Below, one piece after another: positions 1-6,969 of a DNA stretch of 10,258 nucleotides; the first letter of the stretch is position 1; each line of letters starts with the position of its first letter. The stretch lies in assembly GCA_964399195.1 (NCBI GenBank), contig CAYNPY010000110.1, positions 1 through 10,258 of the forward strand. The letters are read 5' to 3'. Source of the DNA: CAINDZ01 sp964399195. GTDB taxonomy: Bacteria > Krumholzibacteriota > Krumholzibacteriia > LZORAL124-64-63. Below the pieces are notes generated by a model. The model saw nothing but the letters and a program-made list of their open reading frames with translations, was not told the DNA's origin and searched no databases. A program made the position numbers and the translations under genes.

Positions 1-182
1 CCGCGCGCGCCGACGGCGCCGCGGTCGAACGAGACACGTGCGGGCGTGACCGGATCATCGGGAACCTCGACGGCGGCGCCGGCTGCCGGCGCGCCCGATC
101 GGCGTGGGAGCGAGCCGCGGGCGATGTCGCGGCAGTGGGAATATACGTCATCCGCCTCCGGCGGCCAGCAAGATAGCGCCGA
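1..182. other. Unresolved left edge, no gene called
   Basis: No gene can be supported here. Several frames stay open because the DNA is so G+C-rich. On the plus strand one frame is open from the left edge to a TAG at 174-176, which could be the end of a gene convergent with the 183-815 gene. On the minus strand an ATG at 151 stays open to the edge, with GGAGG only three bases before it, and the product would be Arg/Pro/Ser-rich and unconvincing. Also on the minus strand, the frame of the 183-815 gene remains open beyond its TAG but has no start codon. At 76-92 there is a perfect dyad, GCGCCGGC-T-GCCGGCGC, which could fold in RNA and act as a stop signal for the minus-strand gene. Nothing separates these options without sequence further left. 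Confidence 0.3.
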
Positions 183-815
183 CTACCAGGGGAACGGCAG
201 GCCCATGCCCGCCTGCACGGCCCACGTGGACCAGTCGTTGCCGTCCTGGCCCAGGAAGCGCACCTGCGCCTTGACCAACAGCAGATGACCGCGGGCGAAG
301 CGCCACTCCTGGCCGCCTTCGAGCACCAGCGACCAGTACTTCAGCCCGGGAGCCGGGCCGTCCCATCCCGGCCAGGCGCTGCTGGCGCCCGGACCCGCGC
401 CGACGAAGGGCTGCACCGACGTGCGCCCGTCGCCGCGCTCACCCAGGTAGCGCCTGAGCAACAGATCGGCCGACAGCACGCGCCCGCCGCCGCGCAGCGC
501 CAGCCGGTCTGCCTGCAGCACGAGCCCCGTGTTCCAGGCGTAAAGGAAGTCGAGGAAGTCGGCGGCGGCCGGCGGACGGAACACCACCGCCAGGCCGTAG
601 CCGGCCTGGCCGTGGCCGTGTTCGAAGGCGCCCCCGAAGGCCAGGTGTCCGCACACGAAGGGCGGCTCACCCTCCGGGCGCCCCAGCCGGCTGGCCGGCG
701 GCTCCAGACGGCGGCCGCCGGCAGCGTGCGCGTTCGCGGCGGCGGCCGGCAGCAGGACCAGAAGAAGCGCCCAAATCAGGGCCGCGCCATGGCGGCGATG
801 GGCAGCGTGATGCAT
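183..815 (-). CDS. Secreted, probable outer-membrane beta-barrel protein
   Basis: This is a 210-residue protein of unknown function. The N-terminus is a clear signal peptide: basic residues HRRH (6-9), a hydrophobic core at about 11-27 and Ala-rich cleavage sites near residues 28-31. The mature part shows about eight short stretches of alternating hydrophobic/polar residues with Gly turns (around 57-66, 72-80, 90-107, 112-123, 133-143, 159-173, 177-189 and 196-210). It ends in Phe-Pro-Trp, an aromatic C-terminus typical of outer-membrane barrels. The size and pattern fit a small eight-stranded barrel, but I do not recognise the family. The ATG at 815 was chosen because the signal peptide begins there and AAAGGA lies about ten bases upstream; the longer open frame running towards 1586 is the antisense shadow of yigZ. 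It is divergent from yigZ across 201 bases. An acyloxyacyl-hydrolase or PagL-like barrel is an untested alternative. Confidence 0.72.
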   Translation of the reverse strand: MHHAAHRRHGAALIWALLLVLLPAAAANAHAAGGRRLEPPASRLGRPEGEPPFVCGHLAFGGAFEHGHGQAGYGLAVVFRPPAAADFLDFLYAWNTGLVLQADRLALRGGGRVLSADLLLRRYLGERGDGRTSVQPFVGAGPGASSAWPGWDGPAPGLKYWSLVLEGGQEWRFARGHLLLVKAQVRFLGQDGNDWSTWAVQAGMGLPFPW

Positions 816-909
816 GAACGGGTGTCCTTTCGGGGATCGGCCCTGCGTTCGCGGCCGCAGCCACCACGGGTCGCGGGCAATCGGCGTGCCACACCGGAAT
901 CCGCGGCTT

Positions 910-929
910 GCGGGCAACTGCTTGCCCGC
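910..929. promoter_or_regulatory. Perfect 8-bp inverted repeat over yigZ -35
   Basis: GCGGGCAA (910-917) and TTGCCCGC (922-929) are exact reverse complements separated by CTGC. The right arm contains the proposed -35 hexamer of the yigZ promoter. A repressor bound here would block that promoter. It could equally be a chance hairpin in G+C-rich DNA, or a weak stop for antisense transcription. Confidence 0.35.
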
Positions 930-950
930 CAACCGGCTGCGCGGTAGCAT
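922..950 (+). promoter_or_regulatory. Putative sigma-70 promoter for yigZ
   Basis: TTGCCC (922-927, 4 of 6 to TTGACA) is followed after exactly 17 bases by TAGCAT (945-950, 4 of 6 to TATAAT). Transcription would begin near 957, giving a leader of about 60 bases before the GTG at 1017. It is the best hexamer pair I see in the 816-1016 divergent gap. No comparably good promoter was found for the minus-strand gene. Confidence 0.35.
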
Positions 951-1016
951 GCGGATCCCGCCGCCGCAACCCGGCGCGCGGTGGGAGGATTCGGGCCACC
1001 GGGAGGAGGTTTGGCC

Positions 1017-1664
1017 GTGCCCCGTCCGGACCTGCCGACGCCCCCGCCACCGCCGGACAGCGTGCGCGTGCTCACGGGTCCCGGCCGCGCCGAGTTGGCC
1101 GAGCAGCGGTCGCGCTTCCTGGCCTTCGCCATGCCGGCCCCCGACGAGGACGCGGCCCGCGCCGCTGTGGCCGCCCTGCGCCGCGAATACCACGACGCGC
1201 GGCACGTCTGCAGCGCCTGGCGCGTGGGCGCGCCGCCCCCGCCGCGCGAGCATCGCCACGACGACGGCGAGCCGGCGGGCAGCGCCGGCGAGCCCATCCT
1301 GGCCGCCCTGCGCAAGGCCGCTCTGACCAACGCGGCAGTGGCGGTGGTGCGCTATTTCGGCGGCGTGAAGCTGGGCACCGGCGGCCTGGCGCGCGCCTAC
1401 GGCGCCGCGGCGGGCCTGGCGCTGGCCGCAGCGCCGCAGGGCGATCTGCCCCTCGGGCGCGTGTTCACCCTGGAATTCCCGTACGCGCTTCGCCACGCGG
1501 TGGCCTCGATCATCGAGGGTCGTGGCGGCCACCCCTGCGCGGAAGTCTACGGCGCCACCGTCGCGTGGGACGTCTGGCTCCCGCATTCCGGCTGTCCCGG
1601 CTTCAGCGAGGCCGTCGCCCAGGCCACCGGCGGCGCCGTGACCCCGCGCGCGAAACGATCCTGA
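1017..1664 (+). CDS. yigZ: YigZ/IMPACT family protein (UPF0029)
   Basis: This 215-residue protein belongs to the YigZ/IMPACT family, widespread in bacteria and related to eukaryotic IMPACT, a regulator of Gcn2. The bacterial role is not settled; an RNA- or translation-related function is usually proposed, in the cytoplasm. The family signature is clear: DDGEPAGSAGEPIL at 82-95 and VRYFGGVKLGTGGLARAYG at 111-129. Residues from about 146 form the small ferredoxin-like C-terminal domain usual in YigZ. The length is normal for the family apart from a Pro-rich start (residues 2-13). The GTG at 1017 was preferred to upstream in-frame starts because GGAGGAGG (1002-1009) sits seven bases before it. 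The gene is single, divergent from the barrel-like gene and convergent with the sigma factor gene, so its neighbours give no functional clue. Confidence 0.93.
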   Translation: MPRPDLPTPPPPPDSVRVLTGPGRAELAEQRSRFLAFAMPAPDEDAARAAVAALRREYHDARHVCSAWRVGAPPPPREHRHDDGEPAGSAGEPILAALRKAALTNAAVAVVRYFGGVKLGTGGLARAYGAAAGLALAAAPQGDLPLGRVFTLEFPYALRHAVASIIEGRGGHPCAEVYGATVAWDVWLPHSGCPGFSEAVAQATGGAVTPRAKRS

Positions 1665-1686
1665 CCGCGGCGGGCGCCCGAACAGC

Positions 1687-1718
1687 CGCGGGGCCGGACT
1701 GTCCAGCCCGGCCCCGCG
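1687..1718. terminator. Hairpin between convergent yigZ and sigma gene
   Basis: CGCGGGGCCGG (1687-1697) pairs perfectly with CCGGCCCCGCG (1708-1718) around a 10-base loop. It lies between two convergent stop codons (1664 and 1752), so it can serve both transcripts. No run of T follows on either strand, so it is either a U-less intrinsic terminator or a 3'-end stabilising hairpin. Confidence 0.6.
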
Positions 1719-1751
1719 CCCATCACGTCCGCCACCCGTTCGCGCGAATCG

Positions 1752-2786
1752 TCAGGACAGGCGGTCCTCCGCGTAGTCCTGCATGTACTTGAACGACTTG
1801 CTCGTGCGGATCTTCTCGAACGCCTCTTCCTTGATCTGGCGGATGCGCTCGCGCGTCAGCCCCATGATCTGCCCGATCTCCTCGAGCGTCAGTTCCTGGT
1901 CCGTTCCCAGACCATAGTACAGCTTCAGCACGCGCGCCTCGCGGTCCTTGAGGTCGCCCAGCATGCGCCCGATGCTCGAGTTGAGGTCGTCGTCCATGAC
2001 CTTGCTGTCGGGACCTTCGCTCGCGGTGTCCTCGAGGAAGTCCAGGTAGGTGCTGTCCTCGTCGTTGCCGACGAAGTCGTCCAGGAAGAAGTTGTCCTGC
2101 ATCAGCGGCAGGGTGTCCTTCACTTCCTCGACGGACAGCCCGAGGAACTTCGCGATCTCCTCCGGCTCGGGCTTGCGGCGCAGCTTCTGCTGCAGCTCGC
2201 TGCTCGCCTTCTTGATCTGGTTGAGCACGCGCGCGCGGTTGAGCGGCATGCGCACGATCTTGCTGTGGTTGGCCAGCGCCGCCAGGATCGACTGGCGGAT
2301 CCACCACACGGCGTACGAGATGAACTTGAAGCCGCGCGTCTCGTCGAAGCGCTGCGCCGCCTTCAGCAGGCCCAGATTGCCCTCATTGATCAGGTCCTCC
2401 AGGGGCACGCCGTAGTGCGCGTATTCCTTGGCGATCGACACCACGAAGCGCAGGTTGGCCTTCACCAGCTTGTGCAGACTCTCGTTGTCGTTCGCGTGGA
2501 TGCCGCGCGCCAGTTCGCACTCCTCGTCGCGCGTCAGCAGCGAGTACGCCTTGACCTCCTGGAAGTAGAGGTCGAGGTTGCTCATCAGCTGCGCCGCCGG
2601 GGCCGCGGCTTCCTGCTGCGCGCGAGCGGCGCGGCGCGGCTTCGTCCGCGCGCGGGGCGCGGCCTTCGCCGTCTCGGGGGCCGCCGCCGGCACCGCCGCG
2701 GGGTGCGCCTTCGCCTTCAGGGTGACCGCAGCCTTGGGCATCGCGCGGCTGGCGCGGGTCGTCCTGGTCGCTGCCTGCTTGGCCAT
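1752..2786 (-). CDS. rpoD: RNA polymerase sigma factor, RpoD/SigA type
   Basis: This is a 344-residue sigma-70 family factor that directs RNA polymerase to promoters. Region 1.2 begins near residue 70 (NLDLYFQEVKAYSLLTRDEE). Region 2 covers about 107-180, with the core-binding and -10 recognition stretch including NLRFVVSIAKEY, DLINEGNLGLLKAAQRFD and RGFKFISYAVWWIRQSI. Region 3 is about 181-260. Region 4, the -35 helix-turn-helix, is about 272-330 with TLEEIGQIMGLTRERIRQIKE. The wording of region 2 is that of Bacteroidetes-type primary sigma factors. There is no acidic region 1.1. Instead residues 1-66 are a basic low-complexity tail, by my count 26 Ala and 14 Lys/Arg against 2 Glu. The ATG at 2786 is favoured by GGAG eight bases upstream; the frame is open further upstream but lacks such a site. 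Whether it is the housekeeping factor or a group 2 paralogue cannot be decided from the window. Confidence 0.93.
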   Translation of the reverse strand: MAKQAATRTTRASRAMPKAAVTLKAKAHPAAVPAAAPETAKAAPRARTKPRRAARAQQEAAAPAAQLMSNLDLYFQEVKAYSLLTRDEECELARGIHANDNESLHKLVKANLRFVVSIAKEYAHYGVPLEDLINEGNLGLLKAAQRFDETRGFKFISYAVWWIRQSILAALANHSKIVRMPLNRARVLNQIKKASSELQQKLRRKPEPEEIAKFLGLSVEEVKDTLPLMQDNFFLDDFVGNDEDSTYLDFLEDTASEGPDSKVMDDDLNSSIGRMLGDLKDREARVLKLYYGLGTDQELTLEEIGQIMGLTRERIRQIKEEAFEKIRTSKSFKYMQDYAEDRLS

Positions 2787-2928
2787 GTCTTCTTCTCCGT
2801 CCGCTTGGGCCCGTGGCCTGTTTCGCCTCGCCATGGGGTTCCGGCGCCCGGCGCCGGTGCGTGGTCGTCGCGTGATCGCCCCTGCATTTACAAGTTGCAT
2901 ACCATCGCAGGCATTTGCGGGCATCTTT

Positions 2929-2943
2929 GTTCGGTTTCCGAAC
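2929..2943. repeat. Perfect 6-bp hairpin GTTCGG-TTT-CCGAAC
   Basis: GTTCGG and CCGAAC are exact reverse complements around TTT. In the sigma factor transcript this would form a small stem-loop about 143-157 bases upstream of the start codon. In DNA it could be an operator. Its role is unknown. Confidence 0.35.
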
Positions 2944-3014
2944 GCATTGCCAGCGAATAGCTTACAAGCTTCGCAACGGCGCCGGGGCAAACGTGCCGGG
3001 CTCCTCGCGTCGCG

Positions 3015-3033
3015 CTTTGACAATTTGGCAAAG
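3015..3033. promoter_or_regulatory. 19-bp near-palindrome with embedded TTGACA
   Basis: CTTTGACAATTTGGCAAAG is palindromic at eight of nine base pairs about a central T (3024); the only mismatch is 3020/3028. Bases 3017-3022 are a perfect -35 hexamer, TTGACA, pointing towards the membrane/TPR gene; 17 bases on, TGCATC (3040-3045) is only a poor -10. Downstream, GCCAGATTGTCAA (3051-3063) is the reverse complement of TTGACAATTTGGC (3017-3029) at 12 of 13 positions. This gives one full site plus one inverted partial copy whose starts lie about three helical turns apart. The arrangement is what a dimeric repressor or activator site overlapping a promoter looks like. The regulator is not identifiable. 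Confidence 0.45.
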
Positions 3034-3149
3034 CGGGCGTGCATCGTCGCGCCAGATTGTCAACGACGCCTTGGCCTGCGCGCGCTGGTGCGCAGCGCGC
3101 GCGCCTGCTAACGTTGTGCGACCTGAACCACGGCCAAGGCGGCTCCCGC

Positions 3150-5360
3150 ATGCGACCAGACCCCCGTCCGACCCCGCCCCCGCCGTCGCCGGCCCGCGGC
3201 GACGCGCCCGGCCTGACCGCGGCGCTGCAGGCCGGAGCCATCGCGCTGGCGCTGGCTTTGGCGCTGCTGCTGGCGTGGCACCCGCTCGAGGACCTGGACA
3301 TCTGGTTCCACCTGCGCGCCGGGGCCGACATGCTCGCCGGCGGCCCGCTGCCGCCGGTCAACCGCTACAGCTTCACCGAACCGGGCCACCCGTGGCTGAA
3401 TCACGAATGGCTCTTCCAGCTCCTGGCCTTCGCCACCGGCCCGCGCGGCTCACCGCCGACGGCGACGGCCGCCGGCTGGAACCTGCTGCGGGCCGCGTTG
3501 GCGGCGGCGATCGTGCTGGCGCTGGCTCTCGGCGACGGCGGCCGCGCGCGCCTGCGCGGCCGCGGCACGCCGGCCGGCGCGATCGCCGCCGGCTTCGCCC
3601 TGACCGGCGCTCTCGCGCTGCTCTGGCCGCGCCTGCTGCTGCGCCCCGAACTGTTGTCCTACGTCGCGCTCGCGCTGCTCGTCCGCGCCGCCGAGGCTTG
3701 GCGCGCTGACCTGGCCGCCGGCGGCTCGGCCGGAACCGGGCTGCGGTCGCTGGTCGACCCGCGGAACCCGGGCGGGCGCGTGTTCTGGCTCATCGTCGCC
3801 TGGGCGCAATGCCACGGCTTCTCGGCCGTCGCCCCGTTGCTGGTGGCGGTCGCGCTGCTCGACCCCACCGCCGCCGAACGCGCCGGAGCCCGCCCCGCCC
3901 CCGCCCGGCGCGCGGCCGCGCTCGGCGTGGCGGCCGCGCTGGCGGCCTTGCTCATGACGCCGAACGGCTGGCGGGGACTGGCCTTCCCGTTGCGCGCGCT
4001 CGGCCAGTTCGGCGGGGACGGCGCCGGGCTGCAGGGAGCGATCGCCGAGTTGACCCCGCTGCTGCGGTCGCCCGGCATGCTCGCCGGGACGATCGGCGCC
4101 TTCGTCGTGAGCCTGGTCGTCGGAGCGTTCCTGGTCGCCACCGGCTGGCGGCGGCTCGGCCTGCTGCGCGTGCTGCTGTGGCTCGGCCTGGCGGCTGCCG
4201 CCGTGGCCGGCCAGCGCGCCATCGGGCCGTACGCGATCGCGTTCGCGCTGCTCGCGCTGCGGTGGGCACCCCCGCAGTCTTGGCGGGGCCGGATCGCCGC
4301 GGCCCGCTGGCCGGCGCTCAGCGGCGCGGCCGCCCTGGTCACGGTGGCCATCGTCTGGGGCACCGCGATCCGCACGGACGACTTCTATCTGGCCGAGGGC
4401 GTCGCCCGCCGCACCGGCGACGGCCTGGCCACCGCGCAGTATCCGCTCGCGGCGGCCGCCGCACTGGCGGACCAGCCGCCGCTGCGCGTGTTCGCCAACC
4501 TGGGCGCCAGCGGTCTGCTGCTGGCGACCACGCGCAGCGAGCTCTACATCGACGGCCGCACCGAAGCCTATTCCCCGGCGCACTGGCGGGAATACCTGGC
4601 GATCCGGCGCGGCGGCGAGCAGGCCCTCTCCCTCCTCGACGCGCACCGCGTGGACGCGGTCTGCCTGGCCGGACCCTCCGGGCCGTTCGCCGGCCTGCTG
4701 CGCGATCTCCTGGCTTCGCCCCGCTGGCAGGTCGCGACCAGCGAGGGCGCCGGCGTCCTGCTGCGGCGCGAGCACCTGCCGTTCGGTCCGGACGCCCTGC
4801 CGCGCAAACAGGCCGCCCAGCGCGCCGAGTTGGCGCGCGGCGCCCTGGCGCAGGAACAGGCCGCCGCCGGCCTGTCGCCGGCCCGGGCCGCGGACGCTCT
4901 GGTCGCCGCCGCCGCCCTGCACGCACTGGCCGGCGACGACACGGCCGCCGAAGCCTGCCTCGAGCGCGCCGCGGCCCGCTCGCCGCGGCACGCCCTGGCC
5001 CGCCACAACCTCGGCAACCGCCACCTGGCCGCGGGCCGGTTCGAGGCGGCGCTGCGGGAGTTCACGGCGGCGGCCCGCGCCAACCGGCGGCTGCCCGAGC
5101 CGCGCCTGAACGCCGGCGTCTGCCTCATGCGGCTGGGTCGTCCCGCCGAGGCCGCGCGGCGCTTCCAGCAGGCCGCCCGCCTCGATCCGCGCGCGGTCGA
5201 GCCCTGGGCCAACCTCGCGCTCGCGCGTCGGGCCGCCGGCGACGCGAAGGGCGCGCTCGCGGCGGTCGAGCGCGCCCTGTCGGTCTCACCCGCCGACGCC
5301 CGCCTGGCTGCCCTGCGCGACGACCTGCGCCGCGGGCGCGTCCCGGCCGGCGGTCAGTAG
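3150..5360 (+). CDS. GT-C-like polytopic membrane protein with TPR tail
   Basis: This 736-residue inner-membrane protein has about ten hydrophobic helices between residues 23 and 405 (for example 23-43, 110-128, 165-180, 211-237, 254-270, 310-330, 337-354 and 390-405). The first loop carries an acidic/aromatic motif (E47, D48, D50, W52, H54) followed by NRYSFTEPGHPWLNHEWLF at 71-89. This resembles the first periplasmic loop of GT-C-fold, PMT-like membrane proteins. After the helices comes a soluble region of about 410-545 containing YIDGRTEAY (466-474), a feature I associate with the same hypothetical membrane-protein family. Four TPRs follow at 581-614, 615-648, 649-682 and 683-716. A role in lipid-linked sugar transfer or envelope polymer assembly is possible but not shown. 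The ATG at 3150 has AAGGCGG seven bases upstream and lies about 98 bases after the possible promoter; the earlier in-frame start at 3039 would fall inside that promoter. Confidence 0.8.
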   Translation: MRPDPRPTPPPPSPARGDAPGLTAALQAGAIALALALALLLAWHPLEDLDIWFHLRAGADMLAGGPLPPVNRYSFTEPGHPWLNHEWLFQLLAFATGPRGSPPTATAAGWNLLRAALAAAIVLALALGDGGRARLRGRGTPAGAIAAGFALTGALALLWPRLLLRPELLSYVALALLVRAAEAWRADLAAGGSAGTGLRSLVDPRNPGGRVFWLIVAWAQCHGFSAVAPLLVAVALLDPTAAERAGARPAPARRAAALGVAAALAALLMTPNGWRGLAFPLRALGQFGGDGAGLQGAIAELTPLLRSPGMLAGTIGAFVVSLVVGAFLVATGWRRLGLLRVLLWLGLAAAAVAGQRAIGPYAIAFALLALRWAPPQSWRGRIAAARWPALSGAAALVTVAIVWGTAIRTDDFYLAEGVARRTGDGLATAQYPLAAAAALADQPPLRVFANLGASGLLLATTRSELYIDGRTEAYSPAHWREYLAIRRGGEQALSLLDAHRVDAVCLAGPSGPFAGLLRDLLASPRWQVATSEGAGVLLRREHLPFGPDALPRKQAAQRAELARGALAQEQAAAGLSPARAADALVAAAALHALAGDDTAAEACLERAAARSPRHALARHNLGNRHLAAGRFEAALREFTAAARANRRLPEPRLNAGVCLMRLGRPAEAARRFQQAARLDPRAVEPWANLALARRAAGDAKGALAAVERALSVSPADARLAALRDDLRRGRVPAGGQ

Positions 5361-6769
5361 CGGACGTCCACGCTGTAGGTGAGCACCGCCTGCCCCTTCG
5401 CCGGCACCGGGACCTCGAAGGCCAGCGTGGACGCGTCGACCTTGCGGGCCGGCAGCGACGACTGCTGCACCTCCCAGAAGCCGCCGACGGGCTCGATCAC
5501 CTCGACGACCGCGGACTCGGACCGGTGGTTGCGCAGTGTGATCGCGAAGCTGTGTCGGTAGAGATCCTCGGCCAGCTTGCGGCTGTCCGTGCGCACGCGC
5601 TCGGCGACGAGGTCGAACGCGCTGCCGACGCGCAGTTCGACCGTCTCGTCGGTCGGCGTGTGCCGGATCCGGTCTTCGCCCAGCAGCTGCCGTCCGCCGC
5701 CCGAAGACCTGCCGTACACGCGGACGACGCCGGCCGGCAGCGGCTGGCCCACGCCGTTGCGCGCGCTGTTCTCCCAGCTGTAGAACACCAGGACCGGAGG
5801 CTTGTCGTCGAGCCTTCCCGCGCCGCGGAAATAGTGCGTCTGCCCCTGCAGGCGGTAGTGCTTCGTCACGGCCAGCCCGGACGCCTCGAACAGCCCGATC
5901 TGCTTGATCTGGTTGTCGAGCAGCGTCGTCGGCTGCTGGAGCGTGTACAGGTGGTAGTCGTACAGCTCCTCCTGCACGAAGCCGCGCGCGGGCGCGGCCT
6001 TCACCGCCGCGTCCATCGCGTACATCATCTCCGGCGCCGGGGCGACCTGGTTGATGTCGCCCGCCACCAGCAGCAGCCGGGCGTCCGCGAAGGAGCCGCC
6101 GCTGCGGTTGTCGACCGAGACCCAGGCCTGCAGGTCCGCCCGGCGCCCGGCTTCGTCCAGCTGCAGCACGTAGTCGGCCTGCCACGACAGGCCGTGCGTG
6201 ACGTAGGACGCCTCCAGATCCAGGGCGCCGCGCTTGCTGCTGTTGGCCAGCCAGGCCAGGGTCGGGCGCGCGCGCAGGTTGGCCGGCAGGTCCGGCAGTG
6301 CCAGCCGCCCGGGGACCTCGAACACGACCTCGCCGCCGACGCGGAACACCGGTCCGCCGCTCATGCCCAGCAACGTGCCCTGCACGCGGGAGCCGTCCTC
6401 CTGGATCCAGGCCACCTCTCGCCCGACGTACTTCTCCAGGATGCGTTCGCGCGAGAGCAGGTCGAATTCGTAGTTCTGCTCCAGCAGTTCGAAGCGCCCG
6501 CGCTCGCCCGCCGTCACCAGCAGGGTGACCGGATCGATCCGGGCCGGCACGTCGCGGAACTCGAGCCTGACCTCGCCGGCCGGCAGTTCCACCGCGCGCG
6601 TCTCGCGCACCAGGGCCAGGTCCCGGTTGTAGACCGTGACGTCGACGCCGCGGCGCTCGCCGGCGCCGCTGAGCACCGGCGCGCCGCTTCCCTGCGCCAG
6701 GGCCGGCGTCGCCGCCAGAGTCGCCAGGATCGCCAGCGCCGCCGCGATCTCCGCCTTCCGCCTGAACAT
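5354..6769 (-). CDS. Exported DUF4139 domain protein
   Basis: This is a 471-residue protein with a signal peptide: MFRRK, a hydrophobic core at about 7-21 and cleavage after Ala-Leu-Ala at 25. The mature protein starts with the conserved DUF4139-type N-terminal strand pattern (YNRDLALVRETRAVELPAG, then FRDVPARIDPVTLLV) and continues with a segment about an ELLEQNYEFDLLSRERILEKYVG stretch interrupted by typical family residues. The long C-terminal half, from about residue 190 (LSWQADYVLQL), is the DUF4139 domain. Length and order are normal for the family, whose biochemical role is unknown; related proteins have been described as MuiA-like mucoidy inhibitors. It is probably periplasmic or envelope-associated. 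The start at 6769 is secure: GGAGGT lies seven bases upstream. Its TGA overlaps the end of the convergent membrane/TPR gene by seven bases. Confidence 0.88.
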   Translation of the reverse strand: MFRRKAEIAAALAILATLAATPALAQGSGAPVLSGAGERRGVDVTVYNRDLALVRETRAVELPAGEVRLEFRDVPARIDPVTLLVTAGERGRFELLEQNYEFDLLSRERILEKYVGREVAWIQEDGSRVQGTLLGMSGGPVFRVGGEVVFEVPGRLALPDLPANLRARPTLAWLANSSKRGALDLEASYVTHGLSWQADYVLQLDEAGRRADLQAWVSVDNRSGGSFADARLLLVAGDINQVAPAPEMMYAMDAAVKAAPARGFVQEELYDYHLYTLQQPTTLLDNQIKQIGLFEASGLAVTKHYRLQGQTHYFRGAGRLDDKPPVLVFYSWENSARNGVGQPLPAGVVRVYGRSSGGGRQLLGEDRIRHTPTDETVELRVGSAFDLVAERVRTDSRKLAEDLYRHSFAITLRNHRSESAVVEVIEPVGGFWEVQQSSLPARKVDASTLAFEVPVPAKGQAVLTYSVDVRY

Positions 6770-6859
6770 ACGCGAAACCTCCCGTTATTGCGGGCCACCG
6801 CCCGTCCCGCCGCCCGACCGGCCCGCCGATTCGCCGGTAAAGTCGGCCCCGGATGCGTC

Positions 6860-6888
6860 GATCATGGAGACGTCCGGGGATGATCATG
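6860..6888. repeat. Paired GATCATG repeats upstream of receiver gene
   Basis: GATCATG occurs at 6860-6866 and 6882-6888, with starts 22 bases apart, which is about two helical turns. The second copy lies in a perfect palindrome, ATGATCAT (6880-6887). The pair sits in the 200-base divergent gap between the DUF4139 gene and the receiver gene, where I found no convincing promoter hexamers. It is a possible binding-site pair, or chance. Confidence 0.25.
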
Positions 6889-6969
6889 CCGCGAGCCGGG
6901 TTCCGCCAGCGGCGGTCGCCGGTTCGCCATCAACAGCGGAGCGCCGCCGGCGTTCCCGCGGAGGCACCT

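Larger units (their letters stand above)
2787..3149. promoter_or_regulatory. Divergent regulatory region, A+T-rich island
   Basis: These 363 bases separate the sigma factor gene (-) from the membrane/TPR gene (+) and hold no convincing gene. Open frames crossing them are Arg-rich and start without ribosome sites. Bases 2881-2970 are only about 49% G+C (counted by hand), far below the surroundings. The stretch contains a 6-bp hairpin (2929-2943), two copies of TTACAAG (2888-2894 and 2962-2968), a 19-bp near-palindrome (3015-3033) overlapping a perfect TTGACA, and an inverted partial copy at 3051-3063. I could not find a convincing -10/-35 pair for the sigma gene. The unusual length and the concentration of dyads suggest regulated transcription in at least one direction. 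Confidence 0.5.

Noticed and set aside
816..1586. Long minus-strand extension of the barrel-like protein
   Set aside because: It is antisense to yigZ, is Arg/Gly/His-rich, and would put the clear signal peptide in the middle of the protein.
2787..3044. Upstream extension of the sigma factor
   Set aside because: The extension is low in G+C, unlike the coding DNA here. It contains dyads and lacks a ribosome site, while 2786 has a good one.
3027..3060. Sigma-54-like TGGC...TGCA boxes on both strands near 3027-3045 and 3057-3041
   Set aside because: The GG-to-GC distance is two bases too long on the plus strand and one too short on the minus strand. Sigma-54 promoters tolerate almost no spacing change, and no sigma-54 activator gene is nearby.
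3809..6883. Very long plus-strand open frame of about 1,000 codons
   Set aside because: It is the Arg/Ala/Gly-rich off-frame shadow of the membrane/TPR gene followed by the antisense of the DUF4139 gene. Both true frames encode recognisable families.
5286..6887. Alternative minus-strand open frame over the DUF4139 gene
   Set aside because: It is off-frame, rich in Arg/Gly/Ala with no recognisable domain, and the DUF4139 frame has a signal peptide and a strong ribosome site.
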